From Macrotis lagotis (taxonomy: Eukaryota > Chordata > Mammalia > Peramelemorphia > Peramelidae), in contig NC_133658.1 of NCBI RefSeq assembly GCF_037893015.1, positions 285,639,719 to 285,703,718 of the forward strand: a stretch of DNA of 64,000 nucleotides, written 5' to 3'. The notes under the pieces were generated by a model, which was not told the origin of the DNA, ran no database searches, and saw only the letters and a program-made list of their open reading frames with translations. The translations under genes were made by a program, and so were the position numbers. Of this stretch, positions 11,518 to 23,935 are shown piece after piece. Numbering within the stretch: position 1 is the stretch's first letter; every line of letters starts with the position of its first letter.

Positions 11518-11712
11518 ATGATTATCTCAATAGATGCTGAAAAAGATTTTGACATAACACAGTACCCATTCCTACCAAAAACATTAGAGAGCATAGGAAT
11601 AAATGGATTGTTCCTTAAAATGATAAGCAGTATGTATCTGAAACCATCAACAAGCTTTATATGTAATGGGGATAACTTTCAAGCATTCCCAATAAGATCA
11701 GGGGTGAAATAA
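11518..11712 (+). pseudogene. L1 ORF2 reverse-transcriptase fragment
   Basis: This open piece of the L1 ORF2 palm contains IDAEKDFD, the first catalytic aspartate region of L1-type reverse transcriptases, followed by text matching the finger and palm region. A stop follows SGVK, where 'QGCPLSPLLFN'-like text continues in decayed form. The FADD region is visible at about 11830-11850 in another frame. In life it would copy L1 RNA into the genome; this copy is dead. Confidence 0.85.
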
Positions 11713-12551
11713 AGCTACCTATTATTGCCACTATTATTTAATATTATTTTGGAAATGTTAGCTTTAGTAATACAAGAAGAAAAAGAAATTAAAGGAATTA
11801 GAACTGGTAATGAAGAAACAAAACTCTCTTTGCAGATGATATGATGGTATACCTGGAGAACCCTAGATATCATTTAAAAAACTACTGAAAACAATGAACA
11901 ACTTTAACAGAGTCATAGGATATAAAATAACCCCCCATTAATTCTCATCATTTCTATATATTACTGACAAGATACAGCAGCAAGAGATAGAAAGAGAAAT
12001 CCCATTTAAAATAGCTTCAGACAACATAAAATACTTGGGAATCTAACTGCCAAAGCAGACTCAGAAATTTTATGAAAACAACTATAAAACACTCTTCACA
12101 CAAAATCAGTTCTAAATAACTGAACAAACATCAATTGCTCATGGGTAGGCTGAGAAAATTTAATAAAAATGTCAATTCTATCTAAATTAAATTACTTATT
12201 TAGTGCCATAACGATCAAACTTCCAAAAAATTACTTTAGTGAGCTAGAAAAATAGTAATTAAATTCATTTGGAGGAACAAAAGATCAAGAATATCAAAGG
12301 AATTAATGAACAGAAGTGTAAAGGAAGGCAGCCTAGCCATACTAGATCTAAAATTATACTATAAAACATCAGTCATTAAAGCTGACTGGTAATACCTAAG
12401 AAATAGTCATAGATCAGTAGAATAGAATTGCTGCAAAAGAGACAGCAGGAAATGACTATAGTAATCTACTGTTTGATAAATCCAAAGATTCCAACTTTTG
12501 GAATAAGAACTCACTTTTCAATGAAAACTACTGGGAAAAAAAGAAAGTAGC

Positions 12552-12986
12552 ATGGCAGAAACTAGGAACAGATCAACATCTCATGTCCACCAAGATAAGG
12601 GCAAAATGGATTTAGGTTTTAAAATAAAAGACAAATATTATAAGCAAATTAGAAGAACAAGGAATAGTCTAACTGTCCTGTCTATGAAAAGGGGAATGAT
12701 TTATGACCAAAGAAGGGATAGAGAACATTATAAAAAAATAAACTGCATAATTTTGATTACATTAAAAAGATTTTGCACAAACAAGACAATTGCAACAAAG
12801 ATCAAAAGGAATGTAGTAAATTGGGAAACAATTTTTGCAACTAGTGTTTCTGACAAAGGATTCATTTCTAAAATATATGTCGAATTTATTAAAAAAAACC
12901 AAGTCATTCCTCAATTGATAAATAGTCAAAGGATATGCAAAGGCAGTTCTTGGAGAAAGAAATTAAAGCTATCTATAGTCATCTGA
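12552..12986 (+). pseudogene. L1 ORF2 C-terminal fragment
   Basis: This is a 144-codon open piece of the ORF2 C-terminal region, with RNRSTSHVHQDKGKMDLGFK and WETIFATSVSDKGFISKIY. The same C-terminal text recurs in the copies at 61077-61373 and 48051-48130. It is not an independent gene. Confidence 0.85.
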
Positions 12987-13388
12987 AAAATTGCTCTAAA
13001 TCATTATTGATTAGAGAAATGCAAATTAAAGCTTCTCTGAGGTACCACCTCACACTTCTCAGATTGGGTAATATGACTAGAAAGAATAATGATCAATGTT
13101 GGAGGGGATCTGGGACACTAATGCATTTTTGGTGGAGTTGTGAACTGATCCATCCTTTCTGGAGAACAATTTGGAATTATGCCCAAAAGGCATTGATCCA
13201 GCAATACCACTACTGGGTCTCTGTCCTGAAGAGATTAAGAAAAAGGGTAAGTATCCCACATGTACACAAATATTCATTTGTAGTGGCAAAGAATTGGAAA
13301 TTGAAGGGATGCCCATCAATTGGGGAATAGCTGAACAAATTTCGGTAAATGTATGTGATGGAACACTATTGTTCTATAGGAAATCATG

Positions 13389-13539
13389 GGGGCAGCTAGG
13401 TGGTGCAGTGGATGGAGCACTGGCCCTGAAGTCAGAAGTAGCTGAGTTCGAATCTGGCCTCAGACACTTAATAATTACCTAGCTGTGTGGCCTTGGGCAA
13501 GCTGCTTAACCCCATTTGCCTTGCAAAAACTAAAAAAAA
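13389..13539 (+). mobile_element. WSINE1-like SINE in L1 3' end
   Basis: This is a full SINE with an A tail, flanked by aaatcatg (13381-13388) and aaattatg (13540-13547). The interrupted L1 text resumes directly with 'agggatgagatttcagag'. Confidence 0.92.
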
Positions 13540-14410
13540 AAATTATGAGGGATGAGATTTCAGAGACTTCAGAAAAGCCTGGAAAAACTTGCAGGAATTG
13601 ATTTTGAGTGAAATGAGAAGAATCAGAAGAACATTATACACACTGATAACAACAATCAACCATGATGGACTTGTTCATTCCATCAATGCAATAATCAGGG
13701 ACAATTTTAGGGGGCTTGTGAAGGAGAATGCCATCCATATCCAGAGAAGGAACTGTGGCGTTTAAGACCAAAACTTGTTATCTTCAGTTTTTAAAAGTTG
13801 TCTTTTGTATTATGTAATTTTGTTATCTCTAATGCTTTCTTCCTTTTGGATTTTTATTCTTCTATCACAACACATTCAATTTTGATCTATGTTTATCATG
13901 GTTGAAAACATAAAGCCTATAGCAGATTGCCTTCTGTCGGTGGGGGGTGGGGTGGAGGAGTGTGGGAGAAAAATTGTAAAACTCAAACCTTGCAAAAAAA
14001 AAGATTGGTAGAAACTACCATTGTATGTAGTTAGAAAAACCAATAAAATATTTATGGTATTAAAAACCCATTATATGCTAACTAAGCTACTTTTATGAAA
14101 AATAACTATTTTGCAAAAAAAAAGTGTTATTATTTGACCAATATCTCTTTAATGTCTGACCTGATAACAGACATCTGGATTTCTTATATCTTCTTCTGCA
14201 TTCAGTCTGTTGTGATATATTATTTTGATTGAAGTATATGAAAAAAATAATCCATCATAAAGATATATAGCCAATAGAAGGAGGAATATTTCATAAGGCA
14301 AATGATGTCTTAGTATTACGATGAAAATAATTTTGACCTCTTGGACTTCTTGAATAGATCTTAGGGATCCTTAGGGGTCTTTTGACCACTCTGAGAGCAA
14401 CTGATTTAAT

Positions 14411-14950
14411 ACAATCCACAGAAACAAAAACTGAATCCTAGGGAAGGAAAGATATTCCCCTCCAAAGGGATACTGACTTGATAATAATGTAGTTTGGTGG
14501 TATGAAATTAATTGAATGACTGGACACAAAGATTAATCACTAATGATTTCATATCAACTTGGAATAATATAGTGTCTATGGGAGTGACCCTATGCTTTAA
14601 AAAGCAAACTGCTTTTGATCGATGATTTGGATTAAAAAATATGGATAGCAAACTCATCCAATTTGCAAGAGACAAAGCCAGAAGAGGCAACTAACACAAA
14701 AGCAAGATACAAAATGGACTAGAATATGGGGACTGAATCTAATGAATAATAATAAGAATAAATGTAAGCAAGTGAGTTCAAATCACAAGTACAAGGTGGG
14801 AAAACCATGGTATCTATGAAAGATCAGGGGATGTTATAATGTACTTGTATTTCAAATGATGAAAGGAGTACCCATACTAAATGAGGTATCTTTCTGGAGG
14901 GTTCTAGGTTTCAGATAGTGTGTTAAGATAGGAAAAGTACAAAATAAAGA
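14411..14950. other. Unclassified stretch
   Basis: AT-rich, with stops in all frames. I see no gene or confident repeat match. Confidence 0.4.
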
Positions 14951-14954
14951 AAAT

Positions 14955-15605
14955 GAAGATGAAGAGAAATTTGTTTACAATAGATCAGGTGAGTGAAGTG
15001 AGCAGAACCAGGAGAACATAGCACACAATAACAGTAACATTATGCCATGATCAACTATGATAGACATATGTCTTCTCAGCATTACAGTGATCCACAACAA
15101 TGATAAAAGACTCATGATAGAAACTACCATCCATATCCAGAGAAGGAACTGATCGAGTCTGAAAGCAGATCGAAGCATACTATTTTTGCTTCTGTTTTTT
15201 CTTTTTCTTGTTTTTTCTTTTACAATATAACCAATGGAAAAATATGTTTAACATGCTTGTATATGTATAACTTATCAATTTTCTTGCTGTCTTGGGAAAG
15301 GGTGGGGGGGTGGTAAGGGAAGGAGAGAGAAAATGTGGAACTCAAAATCTTATAAAAATGAATCTAACAGGGGCGTCTAGGTGGTGCAGTGGATAGAGCA
15401 CTGGCCCTGGAGTCAGGAGTACCTGAGTTCAAATCTGGCCTCAGACACATAATAATTACCTAGCTGTGTGGCCATAGGCAAGCCACTTAACCCCATTGCC
15501 TTGCAAAAAACTAAAAAAACAGAAAACAAAAAAAACAAAAATGAATCTTACAAAAATGAATCTTTATATGTAATTGAAAAATTTATAAAATACTATTTAA
15601 ATAAA
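14955..15605 (+). mobile_element. Old L1 3' end with nested SINE
   Basis: The L1 3' region is recognisable from 'gtgagcagaaccaggagaac', 'ccatccatatccagagaagg', 'acaatataaccaatgg' and the G-rich run near 15300. It is interrupted by a SINE and resumes at 15537. Confidence 0.8.
15370..15536 (+). mobile_element. WSINE1-like SINE
   Basis: This is a full SINE with an A-rich tail. The flanking copies aaaaatgaatctaaca and aaaaatgaatcttaca form a 16-bp duplication with one mismatch. Confidence 0.92.
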
Positions 15606-15839
15606 AAATTAGAGCAGAGCATCATTTATGTTGGCTTTTTTCTCTCTAAAATTTACTATTTGTCATATGGGATGACTGGGAAGAGGAGGGATACATGGGA
15701 TACTATAACGATAAAAGAAACAAAAGATCAATGAAAACTTATTTTTTAAAAAGTCAGAAATGGGCTTTTAGATAACACAGTGAGGATGGAGGAGGACATA
15801 GACTTTGGAAGTGGTAGAGCTAAAGTGTTTATGGTTGAT

Positions 15840-16080
15840 GGTGATAACATTTAAGTGCCTTACAAATATAATCCTATTTGATCCTCTCAATAACCCTGAG
15901 AGGAAGATGTTATTGTTATTCTTTTTTATACATTAAGTGACTTTTTAGAGACGAAGAACCTGAGACAAATACATTAAGTGACTTGCTAGGCTCACACATC
16001 TGAGGTCAGATTTGACCTTAGGTCTAGCAATCTTTCCTACAAGTCTAGCAATCTATCCACACTGTACCATTTAACTGCCT
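15840..16080 (-). repeat. MIR-type SINE
   Basis: The plus strand reads like the reverse of the MIR core: 'tgatcctctcaataaccctgag', then an acagatgagg-like part and 'gtgacttgct', and ends in the head region 'ctatccacactgtacc'. It is old and diverged. Confidence 0.7.
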
Positions 16081-17165
16081 GCAAGGAATACAAGGAACAG
16101 TTACATGAAGTGATTTTCACCTGATTGAATTCAGTTCTTAAGAAGTGGGATAAGTGGAGCAGAAGCTGAAAGTTTGCCTCCCATAACATGGAGGAAGATT
16201 GAAATAATCAGGGACTTCTATGATTTTGTTGGGGAAATGACACCAACGTGATTTACTTCAAACACAGGGGAGCAAAAACTAAGAGGGTGGTGATTGTTAG
16301 GAGATTCTGTTCAGGCATCTGGGCCAGCAAAGTTTTTCAAACTCCGAGACCCAAATAAACTCATAGCCAACACCAGGCCAGTAGCCGTTTCCTCAGGGGG
16401 TAGGGATTGAAGCATATTTAGAGGCATCCTACCCTTGAAATAATTACTAAGCTCTCTTTGGAGCCCTAAGGATCAAGATCTTTGTTGGGTATGGGTCCCT
16501 ATCTTAGTCCCTCTACTGCCTCTAATATTCTGAGTTGTGAGCCCCCATGGAATTGGGTCCCTTGGAGCTGGACTGAAATCATATTTGGTGTCAATTCTGT
16601 ATCAGTATCCTAGGATAATGGAATAATGCATACTCAGAAAATACTCCATATATGGAGTGAGTACAGAGTTCCCAGCTTCCAGTCTTGGAGTCCTCCAAAG
16701 CACTAGTTCTATTTGGCATCCTGAGATCAGGATTTTTATCAGAGGAGGCCCTCTCTTGCCTCTAAAACCCTGAGGCTTGTCATCTCTGATAAGTATGAGT
16801 CTCCACTGAGTAAGTATACTAGAAAGGGCAATAAAGACTTTGACTAGAGCAACTTCTACATGGAAAAGTTGTAGTAGTAGGAGGACCCCAAGAAATAAAA
16901 ACATAGATCTTTTGAAGTAGTAATCTATAAGAAGGATTGGACTTGTATTTGAATAGAAAGGACAGAACTTGGGAGAATAGTATTAACAGAAGTAAAAAAG
17001 CAAAATTAGTATTAATGGAAGTAAAAACCTCCTAACAATTACTAATAATTATTTTTAAAATTGGAGGGAGACAGTGAATTCTTTCTCTTTCTTTTCATTT
17101 TATCTTATTTTAAATCTGAACTTAAAAACATCATATAAAAATGAACATTTCTACATATACAATAG
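16081..17165. other. Unclassified stretch with an imperfect internal duplication
   Basis: No gene is recognised. Two segments, about 16463-16545 and 16725-16790, share the order 'gatcaagatcttt'/'gatcaggattttt', 'ccctct', 'tgcctcta' and 'tctgag'/'cctgag', so they look like old tandem copies. They may be decayed LTR material, but I cannot show that. Confidence 0.35.
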
Positions 17166-17169
17166 AACA

Positions 17170-17390
17170 GAAACACGGGATTGTTCATAAAACTATGAAT
17201 CTGTTATATAACATGATCAAGGCTGAATGCAGATTGAACCATACTATTTTCGTTTCTATTTTTTTCCCTTTTGTTCTGTTTTTTTCTTTTACAATATGAC
17301 CAATGAGAAAATATGTTTAACATGCTTGTAGATGTATAACTTATATCAGTTTGCTCACTGTCTTGGGAAAGGGGGTAAGTATATGATACT
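17170..17390 (+). mobile_element. Old L1 3' end fragment
   Basis: It carries the same landmarks as the copy at 14955: 'acaatatgaccaatgag', 'atgtttaacatgcttgta' and 'tgtcttgggaaaggg'. Confidence 0.78.
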
Positions 17391-17459
17391 GCAAATCATT
17401 TTCAAAATTATCCTGCTTGTCTGTATTTCTTTCTGGTCTTCAATTCTCTTCTAGTCTTT

Positions 17460-17619
17460 CTTATTTTTAATTTTTTGGTTTTTGCAAGGCATTGAGGTTA
17501 AGTGACTTGCCTAAGGTCACACAGCTAGGCAATTATTATTAAGTGTCTGAGTTTGAATTTGAACTCAGTCTCCTAACTTTAGGGTCAATGCTCTATCCAC
17601 TGCACCACCTAGCTGCCCC
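17460..17619 (-). mobile_element. WSINE1-like SINE
   Basis: This is a full SINE on the complement, flanked by tctagtcttt at 17450-17459 and 17620-17629. Confidence 0.92.
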
Positions 17620-17629
17620 TCTAGTCTTT

Positions 17630-18190
17630 TTTTTTAAATGTTTCAATGACTTTTTTTTTGCAACTCTGCCACTTTCTCTCCCTTTTGTCTCCCCTTCAAA
17701 TTGAAACACAAAAATAAAAACAAAACCCTGTAGCAATACACCTAGTTAAGAAATATAAAATCAGTGTGTTCCTTCTCATGGAGCTCTTGAAAAGACTAAA
17801 TGACTGTTTGTCTATAATAGAGAAGATCCTTGTCCGTGGTGCACTGATGGAGCACATGCCCTCTCAGGTTGTTCCATTTCTGAGATTCCATAATTTTGTG
17901 GCTTCCCTGAAGTGCCCACGGTGATCTACTAAAGCACTAATAATAATATACCCCCATAAAGTACATGATTCTGCCTCCTGGGGTCTCCCAAATTGGCCTT
18001 CCTCTTCTACTCTGCCCATCTGGCACATCCTTCAAGGTATAGAGTTCAATTTAATTCATTTCAACAAAACTATCTACTCTGTGTGGGTCATTATTACAGG
18101 AAATAATAATACAAAAGTTAAAAACAACATTGCCTGCCCTCAAGCTTATAATTTAATAGTCTTTAGCACTGATTAATCAAGATGTTAATG
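17630..18190. other. Unclassified stretch
   Basis: I see no gene. Text around 18010-18150 ('tgccctcaagcttataattt') resembles the ancient repeat listed at 105-905. Confidence 0.35.
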
Positions 18191-18194
18191 TGAT

Positions 18195-18345
18195 GGTAAC
18201 AAAGATTACCAGACTGCCTTCTAGGGGGTAGGGGAGGAAGGGAAGGTGGGGGGGGAGGAACTGTAAAATTCAAAACCTTACAAAAATGATAGGTAGAAAC
18301 TACTATTGTATAAAATTGGAAAACAAATAAAATATTTAGATTAAA
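18195..18345 (+). mobile_element. L1 3' end fragment
   Basis: It shows 'agactgccttctaggggg', a G-rich stretch, 'ttcaaaaccttacaaaaat' and 'aacaaataaaatattta', matching the last 150 bases of the full L1 at 7496-14063. Confidence 0.85.
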
Positions 18346-19425
18346 AAAAATGTGAAAAAAAACAGAGCCATCCAATTCTCATAAATATATTCCAGTGGAG
18401 ACTGAAAAACTATGAGTTCAGGTAAACAGGATTAAAGTTGACCAAAGTGCTCTGACCAGGGTTGCCCAAAGCAGGGAAGGAGGGTAGTGTGGGAGGGAGA
18501 GAAAAGTGGGAACTGGAAGAGCACAGTGCTCTGACCTGGAATGCCCCAGGAGAGCCAGAAACCTGAAGTACTCTACACAGGAATGCTCCAGGAGAAGATA
18601 GAATGAATGGAAAACCATAGAGAATACTAATTTTTAGCAGTCTTTTTGAGCCCAAATATTCCAGGGGAAGTGAAAGCTAGTGGGAAGAGTCCAAAAACAA
18701 AACAAAGATAGGACAAAAAAAATATGACCTGACCATACCATCCAAAAGAGTAAAAGCAAAGACCCTGTATCTGGCATAAAATCTCAAGCCAGGAACTGAG
18801 GCTGATAATATTAGTAAAAACAGAATCTATTAAACAGAATATAATTTATTATCAAGTGAGATGATGGAAAGTATTATTTTACCACTGAGAGGATGGACTA
18901 AAGGATCATGGTAGATTGAAGTATTGTGAGTCAACAGAGGAAACCTGATAACTTTTGCTTTCCCGGCAAAGGACAGAGAGACAATGCAGATATGCCCTAG
19001 CAATGAGATGATGGAAAGGATAATCACTAATAACTTGGACACAATATTATCTTCAGCACTGGAATCTTGTCAGGCTCAGTTGACTCACTTAAGGAGTGAT
19101 CTGCCTATGCATAATTTGTTGTTTGCTGGTTTACTTGATCTCTTCTTCACTTCTTCTTTTCTGCTCATTGTTGCATGGCTGATTGGCATTGCTACCCTCA
19201 AGAGTTTCCTGTTCTTTTGAAACTTTATTTATTTGCTGTCTATACAAGTGTTTTTCTCTCTGGATAAAGATAATTTTTTGTTGTTGCAAAGGAGGGGACT
19301 ATGAAAGAAAGAAGAGTTTGTAAAAATGGGACCTAAGACTAAAGGCCTTAGATTTTTCAGACCTGAATTAAATTCCCTTATTGACTGCACAAACAGGAAC
19401 TTCAACAATTAAGAAACAGTATGGG
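18346..19425. other. Unclassified stretch, possibly L1 5' region
   Basis: I see no gene. The phrase gagatgatggaaag occurs twice, near 18860 and 19006. 'gtgctctgacc' recurs three times between 18440 and 18540. It precedes old L1 ORF1-like text and may include its 5' UTR, but this is uncertain. Confidence 0.35.
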
Positions 19426-20812
19426 TTAAAATATGCCCAAGAGGCAAACAAAAAAAGAGAGTAAGTCAAGTACAATTAGAGTTTCAGAAAAAAAATCTAG
19501 GCCACAAGGACATCACATGACTAGAAGAGATAAAAGGAGATTAAAATTGACTATGATTGAAATAAGAGCCCTGGAAGAATCAGAACTAATAATGGCAAGT
19601 ATTCCAAGTAGTGGGCTTCCTGAAAATTAGAATGAAGAAAATAAAACTAAATGACTTCATAAAATAAGAAATATTAGAGTGAAACTATAGGATCAATAAA
19701 ATATAAAAAGATAAGATATCTACTATCAAAAACAGCTAACCTGAACTGCAGGTTAAAGAGAGATAAATAATCCAGATCTTTCAACACTATGACCAAATAA
19801 AAGACCTAGGTACCATATTTTAAGGAATCATAGAGGAAAGCTGCCCAGATCTATTAGAGAAGGAAGATACAGTAAAAGCAGAAAGAATCTTCTGATCATT
19901 ATAGGAGTTCCAAATAAAATATCCACTAATATCATGGCCAAAATCCATAACTTCCTAGTTGAATAAAAAATATTTCAATCAACCAGAAAGAAAGAGTTCA
20001 AGTACCAAGCAATCAGAATCACAAAAGATTTGGCAGTAACTACTCTTAAGGAGAGAAAAATCTTGAGATATAATATTTCACAAGACAAAAGTTGAAAACT
20101 TACAACAAAGAATAACTTATCCTGCAAAACTAAGTAAATCCAAGAGGGGAAAAACTGGACTTTTAAATAGATAAGATAACATTTAAACATTCTTGATGAA
20201 AAGACCAGAGTTGAGTAGAAACTTTGAAATGAAAACATTAGAATCAGGAGAAACCTAAAAGTTATTTTTGATGAAGTGGAAGGTATTAAAGATGATGGTG
20301 CAATTATATTCAGTTGGGGTGGACAGGCAAAGATCCCTTAGCTTCAAATCCAAAGAGGAAGTTAAATAAGATTAGCATAGGCCTAGGTACAGTTTTATTG
20401 ATTTTAAGAAAGGAAAGAAAAGGGAAAGAAAAATAATATAGTAGAGGGGAGATGAAGGAATAAGAGACGAATTTATCCTCTCCCACAAATGGATGCATGA
20501 TAAGATTATACAAGTAAAGAGGAAATGATTTGGGTAGTTGATATCTCATGAATCTTACCCTTATCTAGTAGACCAAGTAAAAGAGGCCTAAAGATACATG
20601 CAAAAAAACCCGGAATTTAGTGTAAAAGCACATTCACTAAGCAGTAACAGGGAAAGGAGAGGGACATAAGATGCAGAGTAAATTCAGGGAAGGAATCATC
20701 ACAAGCACATTACACTTCAGCTTTAGGAAGCTTTTCAAAAAGGGTGATTAATAAGAAAGAAAGTTAAAGAATCAGGGATGATTTGACTTGCTGAATGAAG
20801 AGCAAAGGAATA

Positions 20813-20813
20813 G

Positions 20814-20859
<46 letters not shown>

Positions 20860-20872
20860 GATGATGATGATA
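20813..20872 (+). repeat. (GAT)n microsatellite
   Basis: About 19 gat units with one ggt variant. It sits directly before a MIR-like fragment. Confidence 0.95.
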
Positions 20873-20879
20873 GCAGTTA

Positions 20880-20990
20880 GCACTTATCCTTCTAGGTTCC
20901 CAGACATTGTACTAAGTGCTTTACAATTTTATCTCATTTAATCCTTACAACATCCTTGGAAGGTAGATTCTAGGAATAGGAACAATTAAT
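20880..20990 (-). repeat. MIR-type fragment
   Basis: 'tgtactaagtgctttacaat' followed by 'ctcatttaatccttacaaca' is the reverse of the MIR 3' region. Confidence 0.65.
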
Positions 20991-22139
20991 TTGAATTGTA
21001 GATTACTAGTATTTATCAGATTTTCTCTCTTTACCCCATTCTTGAAAAGAGGAGGTAGGAAGAAACTAGGGAAAAAGTCTAAGAGACTATGATGAAGAGA
21101 AATAAATAATTTAACAATCGTTAATAGTGAACATAAACAGGTTAAATTTGTCCATAAATAGCAGAGTAGCAGAATGAACTAAAAATCAGAGTTTGACGCT
21201 TTGTTTATGAGAAATGTACTTGAAATATAATTCATATAGAATTAAAATGAAGGACTGGAGAAGAATTTATTATACAAAATCAAAAAAAGCAAGTAATAAT
21301 TATTACTTCAGATAAAGAAACAAAAAATAACATGGCTAAAAGAGATAAATGTAAAAAACTGAATTAAACTTAAAAATTTCAGAGATAATGGAAAACATCA
21401 TTCCCAAATGGCAAAGTATCTAAATGTTTGATGGAAAAGTTAATCACATTATAGACAGAAATAGACAACCAAACTATAGAAGTTAAAAATCTCAAATCCT
21501 GACCAAGGCAAAAATATAAATTAGAAACATTAAATTTAAAGACCCAAATAGGTTTTAAAGAATTATTGAATTTAAGCCTGAAATTAAAGATCTGAAAAAA
21601 ATTTTAGAAAAGTTATATACCTAGATTTCTGGTGACCATGGTAATTAAAAAGAAATATTCACAATTGTTGTACATGATATCTACAAAAATTGATCATGTA
21701 CAAGAACACAAAACTTCTTAAATGCAGATAAACAAAAATGTTAAATAAATCCTTTACTAAGTATAACACAATAAAGTTTATAATCAATAAAGGTTTTTGA
21801 AGAAAGGAATCAAACTTAAGTAAAAACTAAATAATCTAATCCTAAACAATTGGCAGGTTTTAGAAAAGTTAAGGGGGAAAAATCAGAGAAACAATAGATA
21901 ATTTAAAAAATATCAAAGTTTTTGTGAAGCAGTGAAAGCAGTCTTTAGGAGAAGAAATGAATATTTACAAAACATTTAAAGTATCTATAGTAATAGAATG
22001 AGAAATTGAAAGTGTAAATATTCCAATCCTAAAAAAGAAATTGAACAATCTAGAAATAAATTCTTAAAAGAGGAAAAATGAATTCTATAAAAAGTTAAAG
22101 AATTCCAGTAAAATGGAAATTGTTTGTAAATATAGAAAA

Positions 22140-22850
22140 AGAAGTACCCCTACTACAATACTTTTTAAAATTTTAATTCTTTTTTTAGTTACATGTAAAG
22201 ATAGTTTCAACATTAACTTTTTGTAAGATTTCGAGTTCCACATTTTTCTTCCTCCATCCCTTCTTTCCCCCACTCCCCATGACAGCAAATAATTTCATAT
22301 AGACTATACATGTACAATCATGTTTAAAATTATTTTCACATTATAAATGATGTGAAAGAAGAATTACAACAAAAAAGAAAAAACATGAGAAAGAAAAAAC
22401 ATACATTAAATTTAAATAAATGAAAATAATATGCTTTGGTCTGCTTTCAGTTTCTATAGTTATTTCTCTATATGTGAATGGTATTTTCCATCACAAGACT
22501 TTTAAACTTGTTTTTGATCATTTTATTGCTAACAAGAGGTAAGTCTATCATGGTTGATCATCACATAATATTGCTGTTAAGGTGTTCAATGATCTCCTTG
22601 TTTTGCTGATTTCACCCAGCATCTAGTTCATATAAACCTTTCCAGGTTTTTCTGAAATCATCTTATTCTTGATTTCTTATAGAACAATAGTATTCCATCT
22701 CATTCATATAGTACCATTTGTTGAGCCATTCCCCAATAGAGGGGTATCACCTCAATTTCCAATACTTTGCCACTATAAAAAAAGCTGCTATAATTATTTA
22801 TGTACATGCTACTATGTACATGTTTTTATGAGACAAATCTGGTTTTGATA
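22140..22850 (-). mobile_element. Old L1 3' end, nested in L1
   Basis: On the complement it holds the ORF2 end and 3' UTR. Plus-strand landmarks are 'ttagttacatgtaaagatag', 'ttccatcacaagactttt' and 'gagccattccccaatagagg'. Confidence 0.8.
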
Positions 22851-22943
22851 TCTGAATCATGAAGAGACAATGTTGGAAAAGAAATTAATAGACAACATTC
22901 CTAATGAATATTGATGAAAAAATACTGAATAAAATAGTCTTAG

Positions 22944-23130
22944 TGACTTATAGCCAAGTGGCACAGTAGATAGAATGTTGAACCTGTAGTCAGGAAGACT
23001 TATCTTTCTGAGTTCAAATCTGACTTTAGACACTAGCTGTGTAAGAAGGAAGGATATGGCAAACCATTCCATTATCTTTGCCAAGAAAACCTCAAATTAA
23101 GTCACAAAGAGTCAGACACAACTGAACAAC
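22944..23130 (+). mobile_element. RTE-tailed SINE
   Basis: A tRNA-like head ('gccaagtggcacagtagata') is followed by 'tctttgccaagaaaacctca' and 'gtcacaaagagtcagacaca', then a (caa)-rich end. That 3' end is shared with RTE LINEs, which presumably mobilised it. Confidence 0.78.
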
Positions 23131-23194
23131 AAAGCAACAGTGAAAGAGATTGAGAGAGAAAGACAGAGACATAGAATGCAAATCACAGGATCAT

Positions 23195-23370
23195 AACTAA
23201 AAAGTTTAAATGACCTTAGAGTTCATCTAGTTCAAGCTCCTCATTTTATAGATGATGAAAATCAGGTACTGAGAGGATAAGTGACTTGCCCAACATCACA
23301 CAAATAAGAACACAAATTGGAACACAGGTCTGATTTCCAATTGAAATCTCTAACACATCATGGTACCTCT
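23195..23370. repeat. MIR-like repeat
   Basis: 'cctcattttatagatgatga', then 'gtgacttgcccaacatcaca' and 'ggaacacaggtctgattt', are typical of old MIR-like repeats. Confidence 0.6.
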
Positions 23371-23689
23371 CTAGGAGTTACAGTAACATATTTAAAAGAT
23401 ACACTTTAACCATGTTGAATCTAGAAATTCAAGTTTAATTTAACATTACAAAAATTCTAAACATAAATAGACCATGGGATATAAGGAACTCCTGGGCCAA
23501 GACACTTCAAGTTAGCACTTTTTTCTTAAATTTACAGACTTAGAAAGCTGCTTATAGCATTGAGATGTTCAATGACTGAATAATATTTGTCCAAAGTTGA
23601 ATTTGAACTAGGATTTCCTAGTGCAGGGACCAAGTCTCTATTCACTACAACTTATTTCCAATCTAATAAGAAATAATATTATTACCCTT

Positions 23690-23935
23690 AATTTAGAAAA
23701 AAAAAGCCCATTATCTTACTATGTAATTTGGTTATCTCTTATACTTTATTTTTCCTCCTTAAGGATATGATTTCTCTCTCATCACATTCAATGTAAATCA
23801 ATATGTAAACCATGGAAACATTGTAAAGACTAACAGACTGCCTTCTGTGGCAGGGAAGGGAAGGAAGATTAAGGGGAAAATTGTAAAACTCAAAATAAAT
23901 AAAATCTTAAAGAAAAAAATTTTTTAAAATATAGA
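23690..23935 (+). mobile_element. L1 3' end fragment, nested in L1
   Basis: It shows 'ttggttatctcttatacttt', 'agactgccttctgtggcagg' and 'actcaaaataaataaaatct', the same 3' terminus as the copy ending at 49150. Confidence 0.85.

Larger units (their letters stand above)
7496..14063 (+). mobile_element. Near full-length L1 retrotransposon
   Basis: The order is 5' UTR (7496-about 8180), ORF1 (about 8180-9250), inter-ORF region, ORF2 (about 9800-13350) and 3' UTR to the A-rich tail. It is flanked by the 10-bp duplication aaacccatta (7486-7495 and 14064-14073). The ORF1 C-terminal piece at 9059-9322 contains LFQGKRWTFNIIGDF. ORF2 shows the palm motif IDAEKDFD at 11518-11712 and C-terminal text (WETIFATSVSDKGFISKIY) at 12552-12986. 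Many stops and frame changes show it is inactive. One SINE is nested at 13389. Confidence 0.93.
7319..14410 (+). mobile_element. Ancient hAT-like DNA transposon, split by an L1
   Basis: The left part (7319-7495) begins 'cagaagttctaaaacttttt'. The right part (14064-14410) ends 'ccactctgagagcaactg'. These ends resemble the inverted termini CAG.GGTTCTCAAA and TTTGAGAACC.CTG of a mammal-wide non-autonomous hAT family. Removing the L1 and one copy of its target duplication restores a continuous match to that family as I remember it, including 'ctctttaatgtctgac' and 'gatgaaaataattttgacc'. Confidence 0.6.
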
